In this document: positions 26,527-34,850 of the stretch, in pieces
How the letters are laid out: each line of letters starts with the position of its first letter
Numbering within the stretch: position 1 is the stretch's first letter
Source of the DNA: Algibacter miyuki
Lineage (GTDB): Bacteria > Bacteroidota > Bacteroidia > Flavobacteriales > Flavobacteriaceae
Assembly: GCF_030409805.1 (NCBI RefSeq)
Contig: NZ_JAUFQP010000013.1
Location: forward strand, 372,001 to 436,000
Length of the DNA: 64,000 nt
Direction: 5' to 3'
Notes under the pieces: model-generated
Seen by the model: the letters and a program-made list of their open reading frames with translations, nothing else
Told to the model about the DNA's origin: nothing
Database searches by the model: none
Translations under genes and position numbers: made by a program

Positions 26527-27343
26527 TTTTTTTCTCTTTTCGTTTTTGATTTCTAATTACAATTTTCGAAATATAGATACTTACTTGGTATAGTATTATA
26601 ATAGGAATGGCCACAATAACCTGGCTAGCAATATCTGGCGGCGTAATAATGGCCGATAAAATAAGCACGATAACTAAGGCGTATTTGCGATATTTTCTTA
26701 AAAATTCTGGGGTAACTAAGCCTATTTTTGTTAGGAAATAAATAATAATTGGAAGCTCAAAAATTAAACCCGAAGCTAATGCCGAAGCACGTACCAAAGC
26801 AATGTATGAACTAATATCTATTTGATTATCTACCATAGCCGAAATGCTATAGTTAGCCAAAAAGTTGATGGATAGTGGTGTAATAATATAGTACCCAAAA
26901 AGTACACCAATAAAAAATAGGATAGAACAAATAATGATAAAACCACGTGAATGTTTACGCTCGTTGCTGTGTAAACCTGGACTAATAAATTTCCAAAGTT
27001 GGTAAATAACATAGGGAAAAGAAATGATGAAACCACCGAGTATGGCGGTCCAAATATCAGCAGAAAACTGACCTGCCATGGTTCTGTTTTGCAAAATTAG
27101 CGGGATTTTATCGGCACAAAAGGTAGTTTCTACATCTAGAAATTGAGCCGCTCTACATAGAAAATCGTATGTAGGAAAATCCATGTGTAATGGCGCGAAA
27201 ATAATTTTGTCGAAAATAAAACGACTAAAAATATAGGCTAAAGTAGCCACAATCATAATCGCCGAACAAATCCTAATTAAGTGCCAACGTAAATCTTCAA
27301 GATGGTCTAAAAAAGACATCTCATTAATATCCTTTTTTGCCAT
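26510..27343 (-). CDS. tatC: TatC, twin-arginine translocase subunit
   Basis: The 277-residue, six-TM receptor of the Tat pathway, which exports folded proteins. MSFLDHLEDLRWHLIRI at residues 8-24 is the conserved cytoplasmic N-terminus, including the signal-binding Glu. FISPGLHSNERKH near 146 is the first periplasmic/cytoplasmic landmark, and ELPIIIYFL near 203 is the conserved TM5 motif. The start ATG shares one base with the kdsD stop (TAATG). No tatA is adjacent. Confidence 0.93.
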   Translation of the reverse strand: MAKKDINEMSFLDHLEDLRWHLIRICSAIMIVATLAYIFSRFIFDKIIFAPLHMDFPTYDFLCRAAQFLDVETTFCADKIPLILQNRTMAGQFSADIWTAILGGFIISFPYVIYQLWKFISPGLHSNERKHSRGFIIICSILFFIGVLFGYYIITPLSINFLANYSISAMVDNQIDISSYIALVRASALASGLIFELPIIIYFLTKIGLVTPEFLRKYRKYALVIVLILSAIITPPDIASQVIVAIPIIILYQVSIYISKIVIRNQKRKEKKNVRVS

Positions 27344-28308
27344 TATATAATGCCTTCTTTTATTAAATCGTGTAAGTGTACTACACCTGCGTATTTGCCA
27401 TCAGCTTCAACTAAAAGTTGAGAAATATCGTTGGCTTCCATAACTTCTAAAGCTTCAATAGCCATAGCATTTGCTTGAATCCGTTTTGGGTTGGCGCCCA
27501 TAATATCTTTAGCGGTAAGCTTAGAGAAATCGTCAACTTTGGTTAACATTCGACGTAAATCACCATCGGTAATAATGCCAATAATTTCATTATTATCTAC
27601 AACGGCTGTAACACCTAACATTTTCTCGGTAATTTCAACAATTACTTCTTTTATACTTGCCGTTCCATTTACAACAGGTTTTTGGTTAACCGATGAAATA
27701 TCTTCAACTCGTAAATATAGTTTTTTACCTAAAGCTCCTCCAGGATGGTATTTTGCAAAATCGTTACTCGAAAAACCACGTAATTCTAGCAAGCAAACGG
27801 CAAGTGCATCGCCGATAACTAATTGAGCTGTGGTACTTGTTGTCGGAGCCAAATTATTTGGGCAAGCCTCTTTTTCAACGTAAGCATTTAAAACATAATC
27901 GGCATGTTGCGCTAAAAATGAATTGGTATTTCCGGTAATGGCAATCATTTTATTATTAGCCCGTTTAATTAAGGGAACTACCACCTTAATTTCGGGAGTA
28001 TTCCCACTTTTCGATAAACAGACTACCACGTCATCTTTTAAGATAAGGCCTAAATCACCATGTATGGCATCGGCTGCATGCATAAAAACAGCAGGGGTAC
28101 CGGTGGAGTTTAAAGTGGCTACAATTTTGTTTCCAATAATGGCACTTTTGCCAATACCAGTAATGATAACGCGCCCTTTGGAGTTATATATAACTTTCAC
28201 AGCCTCAGCAAAATCTGCCGTTACTAAGCTGGATAAGTTTAAAATGGCTTGGCTTTCTAGCTCAATAGTTTGTTTGGCCGTTTTAATAATAGAATTTTCC
28301 GTACTCAA
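27343..28308 (-). CDS. kdsD: KpsF/GutQ-type arabinose-5-phosphate isomerase
   Basis: 321 residues. It converts ribulose-5-phosphate to arabinose-5-phosphate for KDO synthesis. An N-terminal SIS domain (about 35-175: GRVIITGIGKSAIIGNKI, then HGDLGLILKDDVVVCLSKSG near 84-103) is followed by two CBS domains (about 205-320: DISSVNQKPVVN, GIITDGDLRRML near 249, ISQLLVEADGKYAGVVHLHD). It is first in the kdsD-tatC-AhpD-lptB run. Confidence 0.92.
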   Translation of the reverse strand: MSTENSIIKTAKQTIELESQAILNLSSLVTADFAEAVKVIYNSKGRVIITGIGKSAIIGNKIVATLNSTGTPAVFMHAADAIHGDLGLILKDDVVVCLSKSGNTPEIKVVVPLIKRANNKMIAITGNTNSFLAQHADYVLNAYVEKEACPNNLAPTTSTTAQLVIGDALAVCLLELRGFSSNDFAKYHPGGALGKKLYLRVEDISSVNQKPVVNGTASIKEVIVEITEKMLGVTAVVDNNEIIGIITDGDLRRMLTKVDDFSKLTAKDIMGANPKRIQANAMAIEALEVMEANDISQLLVEADGKYAGVVHLHDLIKEGII

Positions 28309-28402
28309 AATTTATTATTTTTTTATAGGTGAAGCAATAAAGATTTTATTATCTTTAACTTGATAATAAAATTAATTTTTTTTTCAACTTGGTTTTTCGT
28401 TG

Positions 28403-28410
28403 CAAAACTA
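28403..28410 (-). promoter_or_regulatory. Putative kdsD -7 promoter box
   Basis: The minus strand reads TAGTTTTG, a full match to TAnnTTTG, 95 bases ahead of the kdsD start. It lies inside a small inverted repeat (28393-28418, TTTTTCGTT ... AACGAAAAA), which could be an operator or chance in AT-rich DNA. No -33 TTG is evident. Confidence 0.35.
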
Positions 28411-28513
28411 ACGAAAAAAAGAATGAGACTCTCTAAATACACGATGAAATTGATAGCAAATAATAGGCTTTGTGTGTTTACCATTCATAGGTGAAAAATA
28501 ATTTACACAATTC

Positions 28514-30718
28514 ATGTTGACAGTAAAAAACGATATTCACAGTGCCTTGAAGAAATACTTTGGCTTTAATAAATTCAAAGGACTTCAAGAAGATGTTGTA
28601 ACAAGTATAATTACAGGGAATCATACCTTTGTAATTATGCCAACTGGTGGAGGGAAATCACTATGTTACCAGTTGCCTGCATTAATGCAAGAAGGGACAG
28701 CTATTGTTGTTTCCCCTTTAATTGCGTTAATGAAAAATCAGGTGGATGCTATTCGAGGGATTTCGAATGAAGAAGGTGTTGCTCATGTTTTAAACTCTTC
28801 GTTAAATAAAACGGAAGTAAAGCGGGTTAAAGAAGATATTGTAAATGGGGTTACCAAATTACTTTATGTGGCGCCAGAATCGCTTACCAAAGAGGAAAAT
28901 GTTGAGTTTTTACGATCGGTGAAAATATCGTTTATGGCGGTAGATGAGGCGCATTGTATTAGCGAATGGGGACACGATTTTAGACCTGAATACCGCAATT
29001 TACGACATATTATTGGACGTATCGGTGATAATATTCCTATTATAGGTCTTACCGCAACAGCTACTCCAAAAGTTCAAGAAGATATTATTAAAAATTTAGG
29101 CATTTCGGGAGCTACAACATTTAAAGCCTCCTTTAATAGACCTAATTTATATTACGAAGTACGCCCGAAAACTAAAAACGTAGACGCCGATATTATTCGT
29201 TTTGTAAAGCAAAACGATGGTAAATCTGGAATTGTCTATTGTTTAAGTCGCAAGCGTGTTGAAGAATTAGCGCAAGTATTACAAGTTAATGGTGTAAATG
29301 CAGTGCCGTATCATGCGGGGTTGGATGCTAAAACACGCTCGCTCCATCAAGATAAATTTTTAATGGAAGATTGCGACGTCGTTGTGGCTACAATTGCTTT
29401 TGGTATGGGGATTGATAAGCCAGATGTGCGCTTTGTAATTCATCATGATATACCAAAAAGTATAGAAAGTTATTACCAAGAAACCGGTCGTGCTGGTCGT
29501 GATGGTGGAGAAGGTCATTGCTTGGCATATTATGCTTATAAGGATATTGAAAAGTTAGAAAAATTCATGTCTGGCAAGCCTGTTGCCGAACAAGAAATTG
29601 GCCATGCTTTATTGCAAGAAGTTGTCGCTTTCGCGGAAACGTCCATTTCTAGAAGAAAATTTATACTTCACTATTTTGGTGAAGAATTTGATAACGAAAC
29701 CGGTGAAGGTGGAGAAATGGATGATAATGTAAGGCATCCAAAAAAGAAAGTGGAATCTAAGGATGAAGTAAAAATCTTGTTAGAAACCATTGCACGCACA
29801 CATGAAAAGTATAAATCGAAAGATTTAGTAAACGTGCTTATTGGTAAAGAAAATGCTTTAATTAATTCGCATAAAACAAATGAGTTAGATTTCTTCGGAA
29901 AAGGGAAAGCTCATGATAATAAGTATTGGATGGCACTTTTGCGCCAGGTGCTTGTTGCAGGGTTTCTTAAAAAAGACATTGAAACTTATGGTGTTATCAA
30001 ATTATTAGATGCAGGCAAAGCGTTTATTGAAAATCCGGAATCGTTTATGATGACGGAAGATCACCTTTTTGATGGAGCACAAGAAGATGGTTCTGTAATT
30101 ACAGCTGCCAAAGGTACAAATGCCGTTGCTGATCCTGTTTTAATGCGCATGCTTAAAGATTTAAGAAAGAAGAATGCCAAAAAACTTGGTGTGCCTCCTT
30201 TTGTAGTTTTCCAAGACCCATCGCTAGAAGATATGGCGTTAAAATACCCAATAAGCCTAACGGAAATGGGTAATGTGCATGGTGTTGGAGATGGTAAGGC
30301 TAAGAAATACGGAAAAGACTTTATTGCCTTAATTGCGCAGTATGTTGACGATAATGATATTACACGTCCTGATGATTTGGTAGTTAAATCTACAGGAACA
30401 AATTCAGCGAACAAGCTCTATATTATTCAAAATGTAGACAGAAAATTACCGCTAGATGATATTGCTTCATCTAAAGGCATGTCTATGAGCGATTTTATTA
30501 AGGAGATGGAAGCTATTGTGTATTCAGGAACGAAACTGAATATCAATTATTGGATTGATGATGTTCTAGATGAAGATCAACAAGAAGAAATCCATGATTA
30601 CTTTATGGAATCGAATAGTGATAGTATAAACGATGCTATCGAAGAGTTCGATGGCGATTATGATGACGAGGAATTGCGTCTGTATCGTATAAAGTTTATT
30701 AGTGAAGTGGCTAATTAA
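28514..30718 (+). CDS. recQ: RecQ family ATP-dependent DNA helicase
   Basis: A 734-residue 3'-5' helicase for recombination and fork repair. Motif [12 protein letters not shown] near 43, DEAH box [17 protein letters not shown] near 144, SxATP-type LTATATPKV near 178, and motif [13 protein letters not shown] near 321. The RQC region follows ([14 protein letters not shown] near 378) but contains no cysteine, so the usual four-Cys zinc site is absent. A C-terminal HRDC-like region ([17 protein letters not shown] near 563, [13 protein letters not shown] near 590) and an acidic tail complete it. Codons for VAFAE near 371 contain the 13-base repeat motif. Confidence 0.93.
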   Translation: MLTVKNDIHSALKKYFGFNKFKGLQEDVVTSIITGNHTFVIMPTGGGKSLCYQLPALMQEGTAIVVSPLIALMKNQVDAIRGISNEEGVAHVLNSSLNKTEVKRVKEDIVNGVTKLLYVAPESLTKEENVEFLRSVKISFMAVDEAHCISEWGHDFRPEYRNLRHIIGRIGDNIPIIGLTATATPKVQEDIIKNLGISGATTFKASFNRPNLYYEVRPKTKNVDADIIRFVKQNDGKSGIVYCLSRKRVEELAQVLQVNGVNAVPYHAGLDAKTRSLHQDKFLMEDCDVVVATIAFGMGIDKPDVRFVIHHDIPKSIESYYQETGRAGRDGGEGHCLAYYAYKDIEKLEKFMSGKPVAEQEIGHALLQEVVAFAETSISRRKFILHYFGEEFDNETGEGGEMDDNVRHPKKKVESKDEVKILLETIARTHEKYKSKDLVNVLIGKENALINSHKTNELDFFGKGKAHDNKYWMALLRQVLVAGFLKKDIETYGVIKLLDAGKAFIENPESFMMTEDHLFDGAQEDGSVITAAKGTNAVADPVLMRMLKDLRKKNAKKLGVPPFVVFQDPSLEDMALKYPISLTEMGNVHGVGDGKAKKYGKDFIALIAQYVDDNDITRPDDLVVKSTGTNSANKLYIIQNVDRKLPLDDIASSKGMSMSDFIKEMEAIVYSGTKLNINYWIDDVLDEDQQEEIHDYFMESNSDSINDAIEEFDGDYDDEELRLYRIKFISEVAN
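29626..29638 (-). repeat. 13-base motif TTCCGCGAAAGCG, copy 2
   Basis: An exact copy in reverse orientation (plus strand reads CGCTTTCGCGGAA) inside recQ, encoding AFAE in the recQ frame. The same tetrapeptide and codons occur at copy 1 in an unrelated gene. Confidence 0.7.
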
Positions 30719-30753
30719 AAGCTTATTTCTAGTATTCTTAAATTAAAAATATA

Positions 30754-30791
30754 AAAGCGGCATTCGAATTTTCGGATGTCGTTTTGCTTTT
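30754..30791 (+). terminator. Terminator after recQ
   Basis: CGGCATTCG (30758-30766) pairs with CGGATGTCG (30773-30781), with two G-U pairs, followed by TTTTGCTTTT. It lies 40 bases beyond the recQ stop. Confidence 0.65.
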
Positions 30792-30885
30792 ACAATCTTT
30801 CATATTTAAGATTTTTCTGAAAATCATTTTTGGTTAAATTGTTTTCGGTTTTGGGACGATACATTGTTTTTTCAGCCTGTCCTTA

Positions 30886-30898
30886 TTCCGCGAAAGCG
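30886..30898 (+). repeat. 13-base motif TTCCGCGAAAGCG, copy 3
   Basis: An exact copy in the intergenic region between recQ and the peptidylprolyl isomerase gene, 43 bases ahead of that gene's -7 box. The flanks are TTA and AAAAA. Confidence 0.7.
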
Positions 30899-30940
30899 AA
30901 AAAATAAAGGGCAAGATTCTTAATACCAATCTTACTTCCT

Positions 30941-30948
30941 TATATTTG
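30941..30948 (+). promoter_or_regulatory. Putative -7 box of the immunophilin gene
   Basis: TATATTTG matches TAnnTTTG fully and ends 22 bases before ATG 30971. No clear TTG lies at the expected -33 distance. Confidence 0.45.
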
Positions 30949-30970
30949 CACTTTCTTAAAAACAACAATC

Positions 30971-31903
30971 ATGCAAGACGGATTATACGCAAAATTTAAC
31001 ACAACAAAAGGAGAGATTCTAGTTGGTTTAGAGTACAAAAAAACTCCAGGAACAGTAGGGCACTTTGTCGCTTTAGCTGAAGGAAATTTAGAAAACAAGG
31101 TGAAACCACAAGGAGAACCATATTACAATGGATTAAAATTCCATAGAGTAATTCCAGATTTTATGATACAAGGTGGTTGTCCACAAGGTTCAGGAAGTGG
31201 AAATCCAGGTTACCAATTCGACGATGAATTTCACCCAGATTTAAAACACGATGGGCCAGGCGTATTATCTATGGCTAATGCAGGACCCGGAACAAATGGT
31301 AGTCAGTTTTTTATTACACATGTAGAAACAGCTTGGTTAGATAACAAACATACCGTATTTGGTAAAGTTGTTGAAGGGCAAGATATTGTTGATGCTATTG
31401 CACAAGGTGATCTTATTGATAGTTTAGAAATTATAAGAGTTGGAGCAGATGCAGAAGCTTTTAAAGCGGTTGAAGCATTTAGAACTTTTGAAGGATCTCG
31501 TGAGCAAAAACTTGCTGAAGCAAAAGCAGCTGCTGAAGCAGAATTAGAAAAATTGGCTTCTGGTTTTGAAAAAACAGAAAGTGGTTTACGTTACCAAATT
31601 ATTCAAAAAGGTAATGGAGCAACACCAGAAAAAGGTAAAACAGTTTCAGTACATTATAAAGGACAATTATCAGACGGTACCGTTTTCGATTCGTCATACA
31701 AACGTAACCAACCTATCGATTTTCCAATTGGTGTAGGTCAAGTTATTCCAGGATGGGACGAAGGTATTAGCTTATTAAAAGTAGGAGATAAAGCGCGCTT
31801 AGTAATTCCAAGTCACTTAGGATACGGAAGTGCAGGAGCTGGAGGCGTTATTCCACCAGATGCAACTTTAGTTTTCGATGTAGAATTAATGGATGTAAAA
31901 TAA
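30971..31903 (+). CDS. Dual-family immunophilin: cyclophilin-FKBP fusion peptidylprolyl isomerase
   Basis: 310 residues with two proline isomerase domains. The N-terminal cyclophilin domain (about 1-155) shows [20 protein letters not shown] near 57-76, [17 protein letters not shown] near 94-110 and [14 protein letters not shown] near 117-130, so its catalytic Arg and Phe are present. A charged, Ala-rich helical linker (about 165-200) leads to an FKBP domain (about 205-310: [53 protein letters not shown]). No signal peptide, so it is a cytoplasmic folding helper. Such CFBP proteins have been described in flavobacteria. Confidence 0.93.
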   Translation: MQDGLYAKFNTTKGEILVGLEYKKTPGTVGHFVALAEGNLENKVKPQGEPYYNGLKFHRVIPDFMIQGGCPQGSGSGNPGYQFDDEFHPDLKHDGPGVLSMANAGPGTNGSQFFITHVETAWLDNKHTVFGKVVEGQDIVDAIAQGDLIDSLEIIRVGADAEAFKAVEAFRTFEGSREQKLAEAKAAAEAELEKLASGFEKTESGLRYQIIQKGNGATPEKGKTVSVHYKGQLSDGTVFDSSYKRNQPIDFPIGVGQVIPGWDEGISLLKVGDKARLVIPSHLGYGSAGAGGVIPPDATLVFDVELMDVK

Positions 31904-32017
31904 GACATCAATATCTCTATATGATGGTATAGTACAAATGAAAGCGTGAAAATAGCGAAGTGTTAATTTGCTTACCTAAGTCGTATTTGCTTTAATGTAC
32001 CGTCAGAAATTATTTAC

Positions 32018-32045
32018 AAAAAGCACCTGTAATTGGGTGCTTTTT
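32018..32045 (+). terminator. Terminator between the immunophilin gene and a STAS-like gene
   Basis: AAAAAGCACC (32018-32027) pairs exactly with GGTGCTTTTT (32036-32045) around a short loop. It is bidirectional in form. It lies 115 bases beyond the isomerase stop; the bases between hold no recognisable gene. Confidence 0.75.
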
Positions 32046-32107
32046 GCATTTTTGTTTTACCAGTCACCAAGTATCTGATTATTAGTAAATTTCATCGAGT
32101 ATATTAT

Positions 32108-32136
32108 TTGTAAATAGCGACTGTAATTTACTTTTG
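32108..32136 (+). promoter_or_regulatory. Promoter of a probably leaderless gene
   Basis: TTG at 32108-32110 and TACTTTTG at 32129-32136 (full TAnnTTTG match) are 18 bases apart. The box begins exactly 12 bases before ATG 32141, so transcription would start at or next to the start codon. Confidence 0.5.
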
Positions 32137-32140
32137 CAGT

Positions 32141-32563
32141 ATGATAAGCATAATTGATACAGAGTTTTATTCTCAAGTTTTGAAAGAATTTAATTATTCA
32201 TTTGGGAATATTTTTATTTTTGACCAGTTTGTCGTTTCAGAAGTTAAACATGGCGTTAACTTCACCTGGGACGAACATGCGAAACCCGTAATTGCCGATG
32301 TTTTTGGTTTTCTGGGAAGTACTAATGGTGGTAAAATTAACTTTATATCGAATAGAATAAATTCTTATTCAGTCATGGCTTCAGATTGGGTAAAGTTTTA
32401 TAATAACAAATACTTTTTGAAGTCTTATAGTGTAGTTTCCGATAAGTCAAGATTTTCCAATGCCAGCATAGAGAAATTATTCTTTAAAGATGATATTAAA
32501 CATTTTGATGATTTAAGTATTGCCGTTAATTTTATTAAAACCAACACGCTCGCAGTTGCTTAG
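32141..32563 (+). CDS. Hypothetical STAS/SpoIIAA-like protein
   Basis: 140 residues, cytoplasmic, alternating alpha/beta. IFIFDQFVVSEVKHGVNFTW near 24-43 and KINFISNRINSYSVMASDWV near 65-84 resemble small STAS-like proteins common in marine flavobacteria, and the C-terminal DDLSIAVNFIKTN would be the final helix. I have no functional evidence. A -7 box 12 bases ahead of the start suggests a leaderless transcript. Confidence 0.5.
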   Translation: MISIIDTEFYSQVLKEFNYSFGNIFIFDQFVVSEVKHGVNFTWDEHAKPVIADVFGFLGSTNGGKINFISNRINSYSVMASDWVKFYNNKYFLKSYSVVSDKSRFSNASIEKLFFKDDIKHFDDLSIAVNFIKTNTLAVA

Positions 32564-32571
32564 TATTGTTT

Positions 32572-32579
32572 TATATTTG
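32572..32579 (+). promoter_or_regulatory. -7 box of a probably leaderless DinB-like gene
   Basis: TATATTTG fully matches TAnnTTTG and begins exactly 12 bases before ATG 32584. This also argues against a TTG start at 32566, which would lie upstream of the box. Confidence 0.45.
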
Positions 32580-32583
32580 TGTT

Positions 32584-33129
32584 ATGACAGATATAGCTTT
32601 AGAAAAACTGAAATACCCTATTGGTCAGTTTGAAAGACCAGAAATTATTACTTCACAAGATATTGAGAGTTGGATTGTTGTATTAGAGCAATTCCCAGAC
32701 AGGTTAGAGCTGTTAGTTCAAAATTTATCAGACGCACAATTAGATACGCCATATAGGCCAGAAGGTTGGACAATTAGGCAAGTCGTGCACCATTTATCCG
32801 ATAGTCATCACCACAGTTATACTCGATTTAAGTGGGCTTTAACAGAAGATAAACCTCTAATTAAAGCTTATTACGAAGACCGCTGGGGAGAATTAGTCGA
32901 TTCTAAAAAAGCACCTATAACCATGTCTTTATTACATTTGCGTGCCATTCACGTTAAATTAGTGTATTTACTAAAAACGTTATCGGAAACCGATTTAAAA
33001 GCGTGTTTTATCCATCCAGAAACCAATAGCGAAGTGCCGCTAGATGTCAATATTGGTAATTATGCGTGGCATAGCAACCACCATTATGCACACATCGAAA
33101 ACCTTATGAAACAAAAAAGATGGCTTTAA
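32584..33129 (+). CDS. DinB-like / YfiT family metal-dependent protein (putative thiol transferase)
   Basis: 181 residues from ATG 32584. The family's three metal ligands can be picked out: H in VVHHLSDSHHH near 70-76 (after GWTIRQ) and a C-terminal HSNHHYAHIENL near 164-175, with PFAM-like spacing. YPIGQFERPE at 11-20 is the usual YfiT N-terminus. The Bacillus relative (BstA) acts in bacillithiol transfer; the thiol used here is unknown. The GNAT gene follows 1 base later. Confidence 0.8.
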   Translation: MTDIALEKLKYPIGQFERPEIITSQDIESWIVVLEQFPDRLELLVQNLSDAQLDTPYRPEGWTIRQVVHHLSDSHHHSYTRFKWALTEDKPLIKAYYEDRWGELVDSKKAPITMSLLHLRAIHVKLVYLLKTLSETDLKACFIHPETNSEVPLDVNIGNYAWHSNHHYAHIENLMKQKRWL

Positions 33130-33130
33130 T

Positions 33131-33616
33131 ATGATACGAGCAGTAAAACATAACGATACTGAGGCTTTACGCCGTATTTATAATTATTATGTGTTAAATA
33201 CAACGGTTACTTTTGATGAGGAGCCTGTGAGTTTAGCCGATTATACAGAGAAGTTGAATGGCATTATTAGCCATTACCCGTTTCTTGTTTTTGAAGAAAA
33301 TAATGAAATTCTGGGGTTTGCTTATGGTAGTAAATTCCGGCCAAAACCCGCTTATAACACCACTGTAGAATCTACGGTTTACGTTAAGCATGGCGAGCAT
33401 GGCAAGCAAATAGGCACCCAATTATATGCCAAATTATTACAGTTATTAAAAACTCAAAATTACAGAACGGTTTTGGGCGTTTTAACCATACCCAATGCTG
33501 GCAGCGTTAAGTTGCACGAAAACTTCGGGTTTACCAAAGTGGCACATTTAAAAGAAGTCGGTTTTAAGTTTGAAACCTGGCTCGATGTTGGTATTTTTCA
33601 GTTAAAGCTAAATTAA
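33131..33616 (+). CDS. GNAT N-acetyltransferase, phosphinothricin acetyltransferase-like
   Basis: A 161-residue acetyl-CoA-dependent transferase. The N-terminus IRAVKHNDTEALRRIYNYYV and TTVTFDEEP near 23-31 are diagnostic of the PAT-like subgroup, followed by a CoA loop (HGEHGKQIGTQLY near 92-104) and NAGSVKLHENFGFTKV near 122-137. Members detoxify amino-acid-like compounds such as methionine sulfone. It forms a close pair with the DinB-like gene. Confidence 0.85.
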   Translation: MIRAVKHNDTEALRRIYNYYVLNTTVTFDEEPVSLADYTEKLNGIISHYPFLVFEENNEILGFAYGSKFRPKPAYNTTVESTVYVKHGEHGKQIGTQLYAKLLQLLKTQNYRTVLGVLTIPNAGSVKLHENFGFTKVAHLKEVGFKFETWLDVGIFQLKLN

Positions 33617-33651
33617 GCAACTATTTATATGCGCCATATTCTGTTTAATTT

Positions 33652-33755
33652 GGGCGTTACCCTAAAAAGGGTCAGGCTTTCGGCAGTCGCTTTTTTGTGT
33701 TGCATAAGTGCAACAACACAAAAAGAGCTTCAACAATGCCTCAATCCTTAACGCC
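33652..33755 (+). repeat. Structured intergenic repeat, copy A
   Basis: A 104-base element between convergent genes. It opens GGGCGTTACCCT and closes ATCCTTAACGCC, so GGCGTTA (33653-33659) and TAACGCC (33749-33755) are exact inverted ends. Inside are an ACCCT/AGGGT hairpin, GGTCaGGCT, and a long hairpin TTTTTGTGTTG ... CAACACAAAAA. Copies B (45303) and C (59852) share the ends and the first hairpin, while the second hairpin differs in sequence. Confidence 0.75.
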
Positions 33756-33814
33756 AGCAATCTGCCAAGATTTTGTATAAAACTGAGTTTAGCTCATTCC
33801 TAAAAAAAAACAAA

Positions 33815-34369
33815 TTACTTCCATTTTATCCCACAACCAATACTTGGTTTTTGTGGTGTGTTATTTGTTTTTCCTTCAATTAAGCAATCTATCGCATGGC
33901 TTAAATCTTTAGCGGTAACAGGAATACCATTTCCAGGACGCGAATCGTCTAATTGTCCGCGGTAGGTTAAACTTAAATTAGCATCAAATAAATAAAAATC
34001 AGGCGTGCAAGCCGCATCATAAGCCTTTGCAGTATCTTGACTTTCATCATATAAATAGGGGAAAGGATACTTTTCTTTTTTAGAATGAAGGGCCATGTTT
34101 TCAGGGCTGTCTTGCGGATAGTTCACCACATCATTACTAGAAATAGCAACGAAGCTAATCCCTTTTTCAGCATAAGAATTTGCCATAGAAACTAACGTCT
34201 CATTAATATGAATTACAAACGGACAATGATTGCATATAAACATAATAACGGTGCCTTTTTTACCTTTTAAATCGGAGAGCTTTAAAACCGAATTGCTCAC
34301 GGTGTCCAAAAGTGAAAAATGCGGTGCTTTTGTGCCTAAAGGCAACATGTTTGAAGGTGTTCTGGCCAT
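33815..34369 (-). CDS. Thioredoxin-family redox protein (AhpC/TSA fold)
   Basis: 184 residues from ATG 34369 (MARTPSNMLPLGTKAPHF); an ATG 60 bases earlier adds no conserved sequence and would lie near the csaA promoter. IMFICNHCPFVIHINETL near 47-64 holds a CxxC site (CNHC), and CTPDFYLFD near 118-126 has the conserved cis-Pro region. No signal peptide is seen, so it is cytoplasmic. It is a thiol oxidoreductase of unknown partner and is divergent from csaA. Confidence 0.83.
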   Translation of the reverse strand: MARTPSNMLPLGTKAPHFSLLDTVSNSVLKLSDLKGKKGTVIMFICNHCPFVIHINETLVSMANSYAEKGISFVAISSNDVVNYPQDSPENMALHSKKEKYPFPYLYDESQDTAKAYDAACTPDFYLFDANLSLTYRGQLDDSRPGNGIPVTAKDLSHAIDCLIEGKTNNTPQKPSIGCGIKWK

Positions 34370-34404
34370 AACTAAAAGTTTTATGCTAAGTTCGGTATTA
34401 TTTG

Positions 34405-34412
34405 TATTTTTA
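34405..34412 (+). promoter_or_regulatory. -7-like box of csaA
   Basis: TATTTTTA, one base off TAnnTTTG, begins exactly 12 bases before ATG 34417, the same spacing as the two leaderless candidates near 32.1 and 32.6 kb. Confidence 0.35.
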
Positions 34413-34416
34413 AAAA

Positions 34417-34752
34417 ATGAACAAAGCAATAACTTTCGACGATTTTACAAAAGTAGATTTACGTGTAGGCACCATAATTAAAGTGAACGATTTTCCTGAA
34501 GCTAGAAACCCGGCTTACCAACTCACTATTGATTTTGGTGATTTAGGCGTTAAAAAAACATCGGCACAAATTACCACGCTTTATAACAAGGAAGATTTGC
34601 TACAACGACAAATTGTTGCAGTAGTTAATTTTCCGAAGAAACAAATTGCGAATTTTATGAGCGAATGTTTGGTTATGGGCGCCGTAAGCGGAAAGGATGT
34701 GATGCTGCTAAACCCAGAACATAAAGTTAAAAATGGCACTGTGGTTTCGTAA
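34417..34752 (+). CDS. csaA: CsaA-like tRNA-binding protein
   Basis: A 111-residue single tRNA-binding OB-fold domain. DFTKVDLRVGTIIKV at 8-22, FPEARNPAYQLTIDFG near 25-40 and QITTLYNKEDLLQRQIVAVV near 52-71 match CsaA, and the final VMGAVSGKDVMLLNPE is the family end. CsaA dimers bind tRNA and have been linked to a chaperone-like export role in Bacillus. A strong terminator follows. Confidence 0.9.
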   Translation: MNKAITFDDFTKVDLRVGTIIKVNDFPEARNPAYQLTIDFGDLGVKKTSAQITTLYNKEDLLQRQIVAVVNFPKKQIANFMSECLVMGAVSGKDVMLLNPEHKVKNGTVVS

Positions 34753-34795
34753 GAAATTTAAATTAATAGAATATTATTTTAAAAATATAGAGCAT

Positions 34796-34832
34796 AAAAA
34801 AATCCGTTACAAAGTTGTAACGGATTTTTTTT
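34796..34832. terminator. Bidirectional terminator between csaA and the DUF3276 gene
   Basis: AAAAAAATCCGTTAC (34796-34810) pairs with GTAACGGATTTTTTT (34817-34831) around AAAGTT. T runs on both strands serve the convergent genes. Confidence 0.88.
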
Positions 34833-34850
34833 ATATCGTATTCGGTTTAA

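Noticed and set aside
27923..28363. A 146-codon open frame opposite kdsD
   Set aside because: kdsD matches its family end to end, so the antisense frame is a shadow.
28393..28418. Inverted repeat TTTTTCGTT ... AACGAAAAA as a terminator
   Set aside because: It lies between divergent promoters, where no transcript should end. It may be an operator or chance, so it is mentioned only within the kdsD promoter entry.
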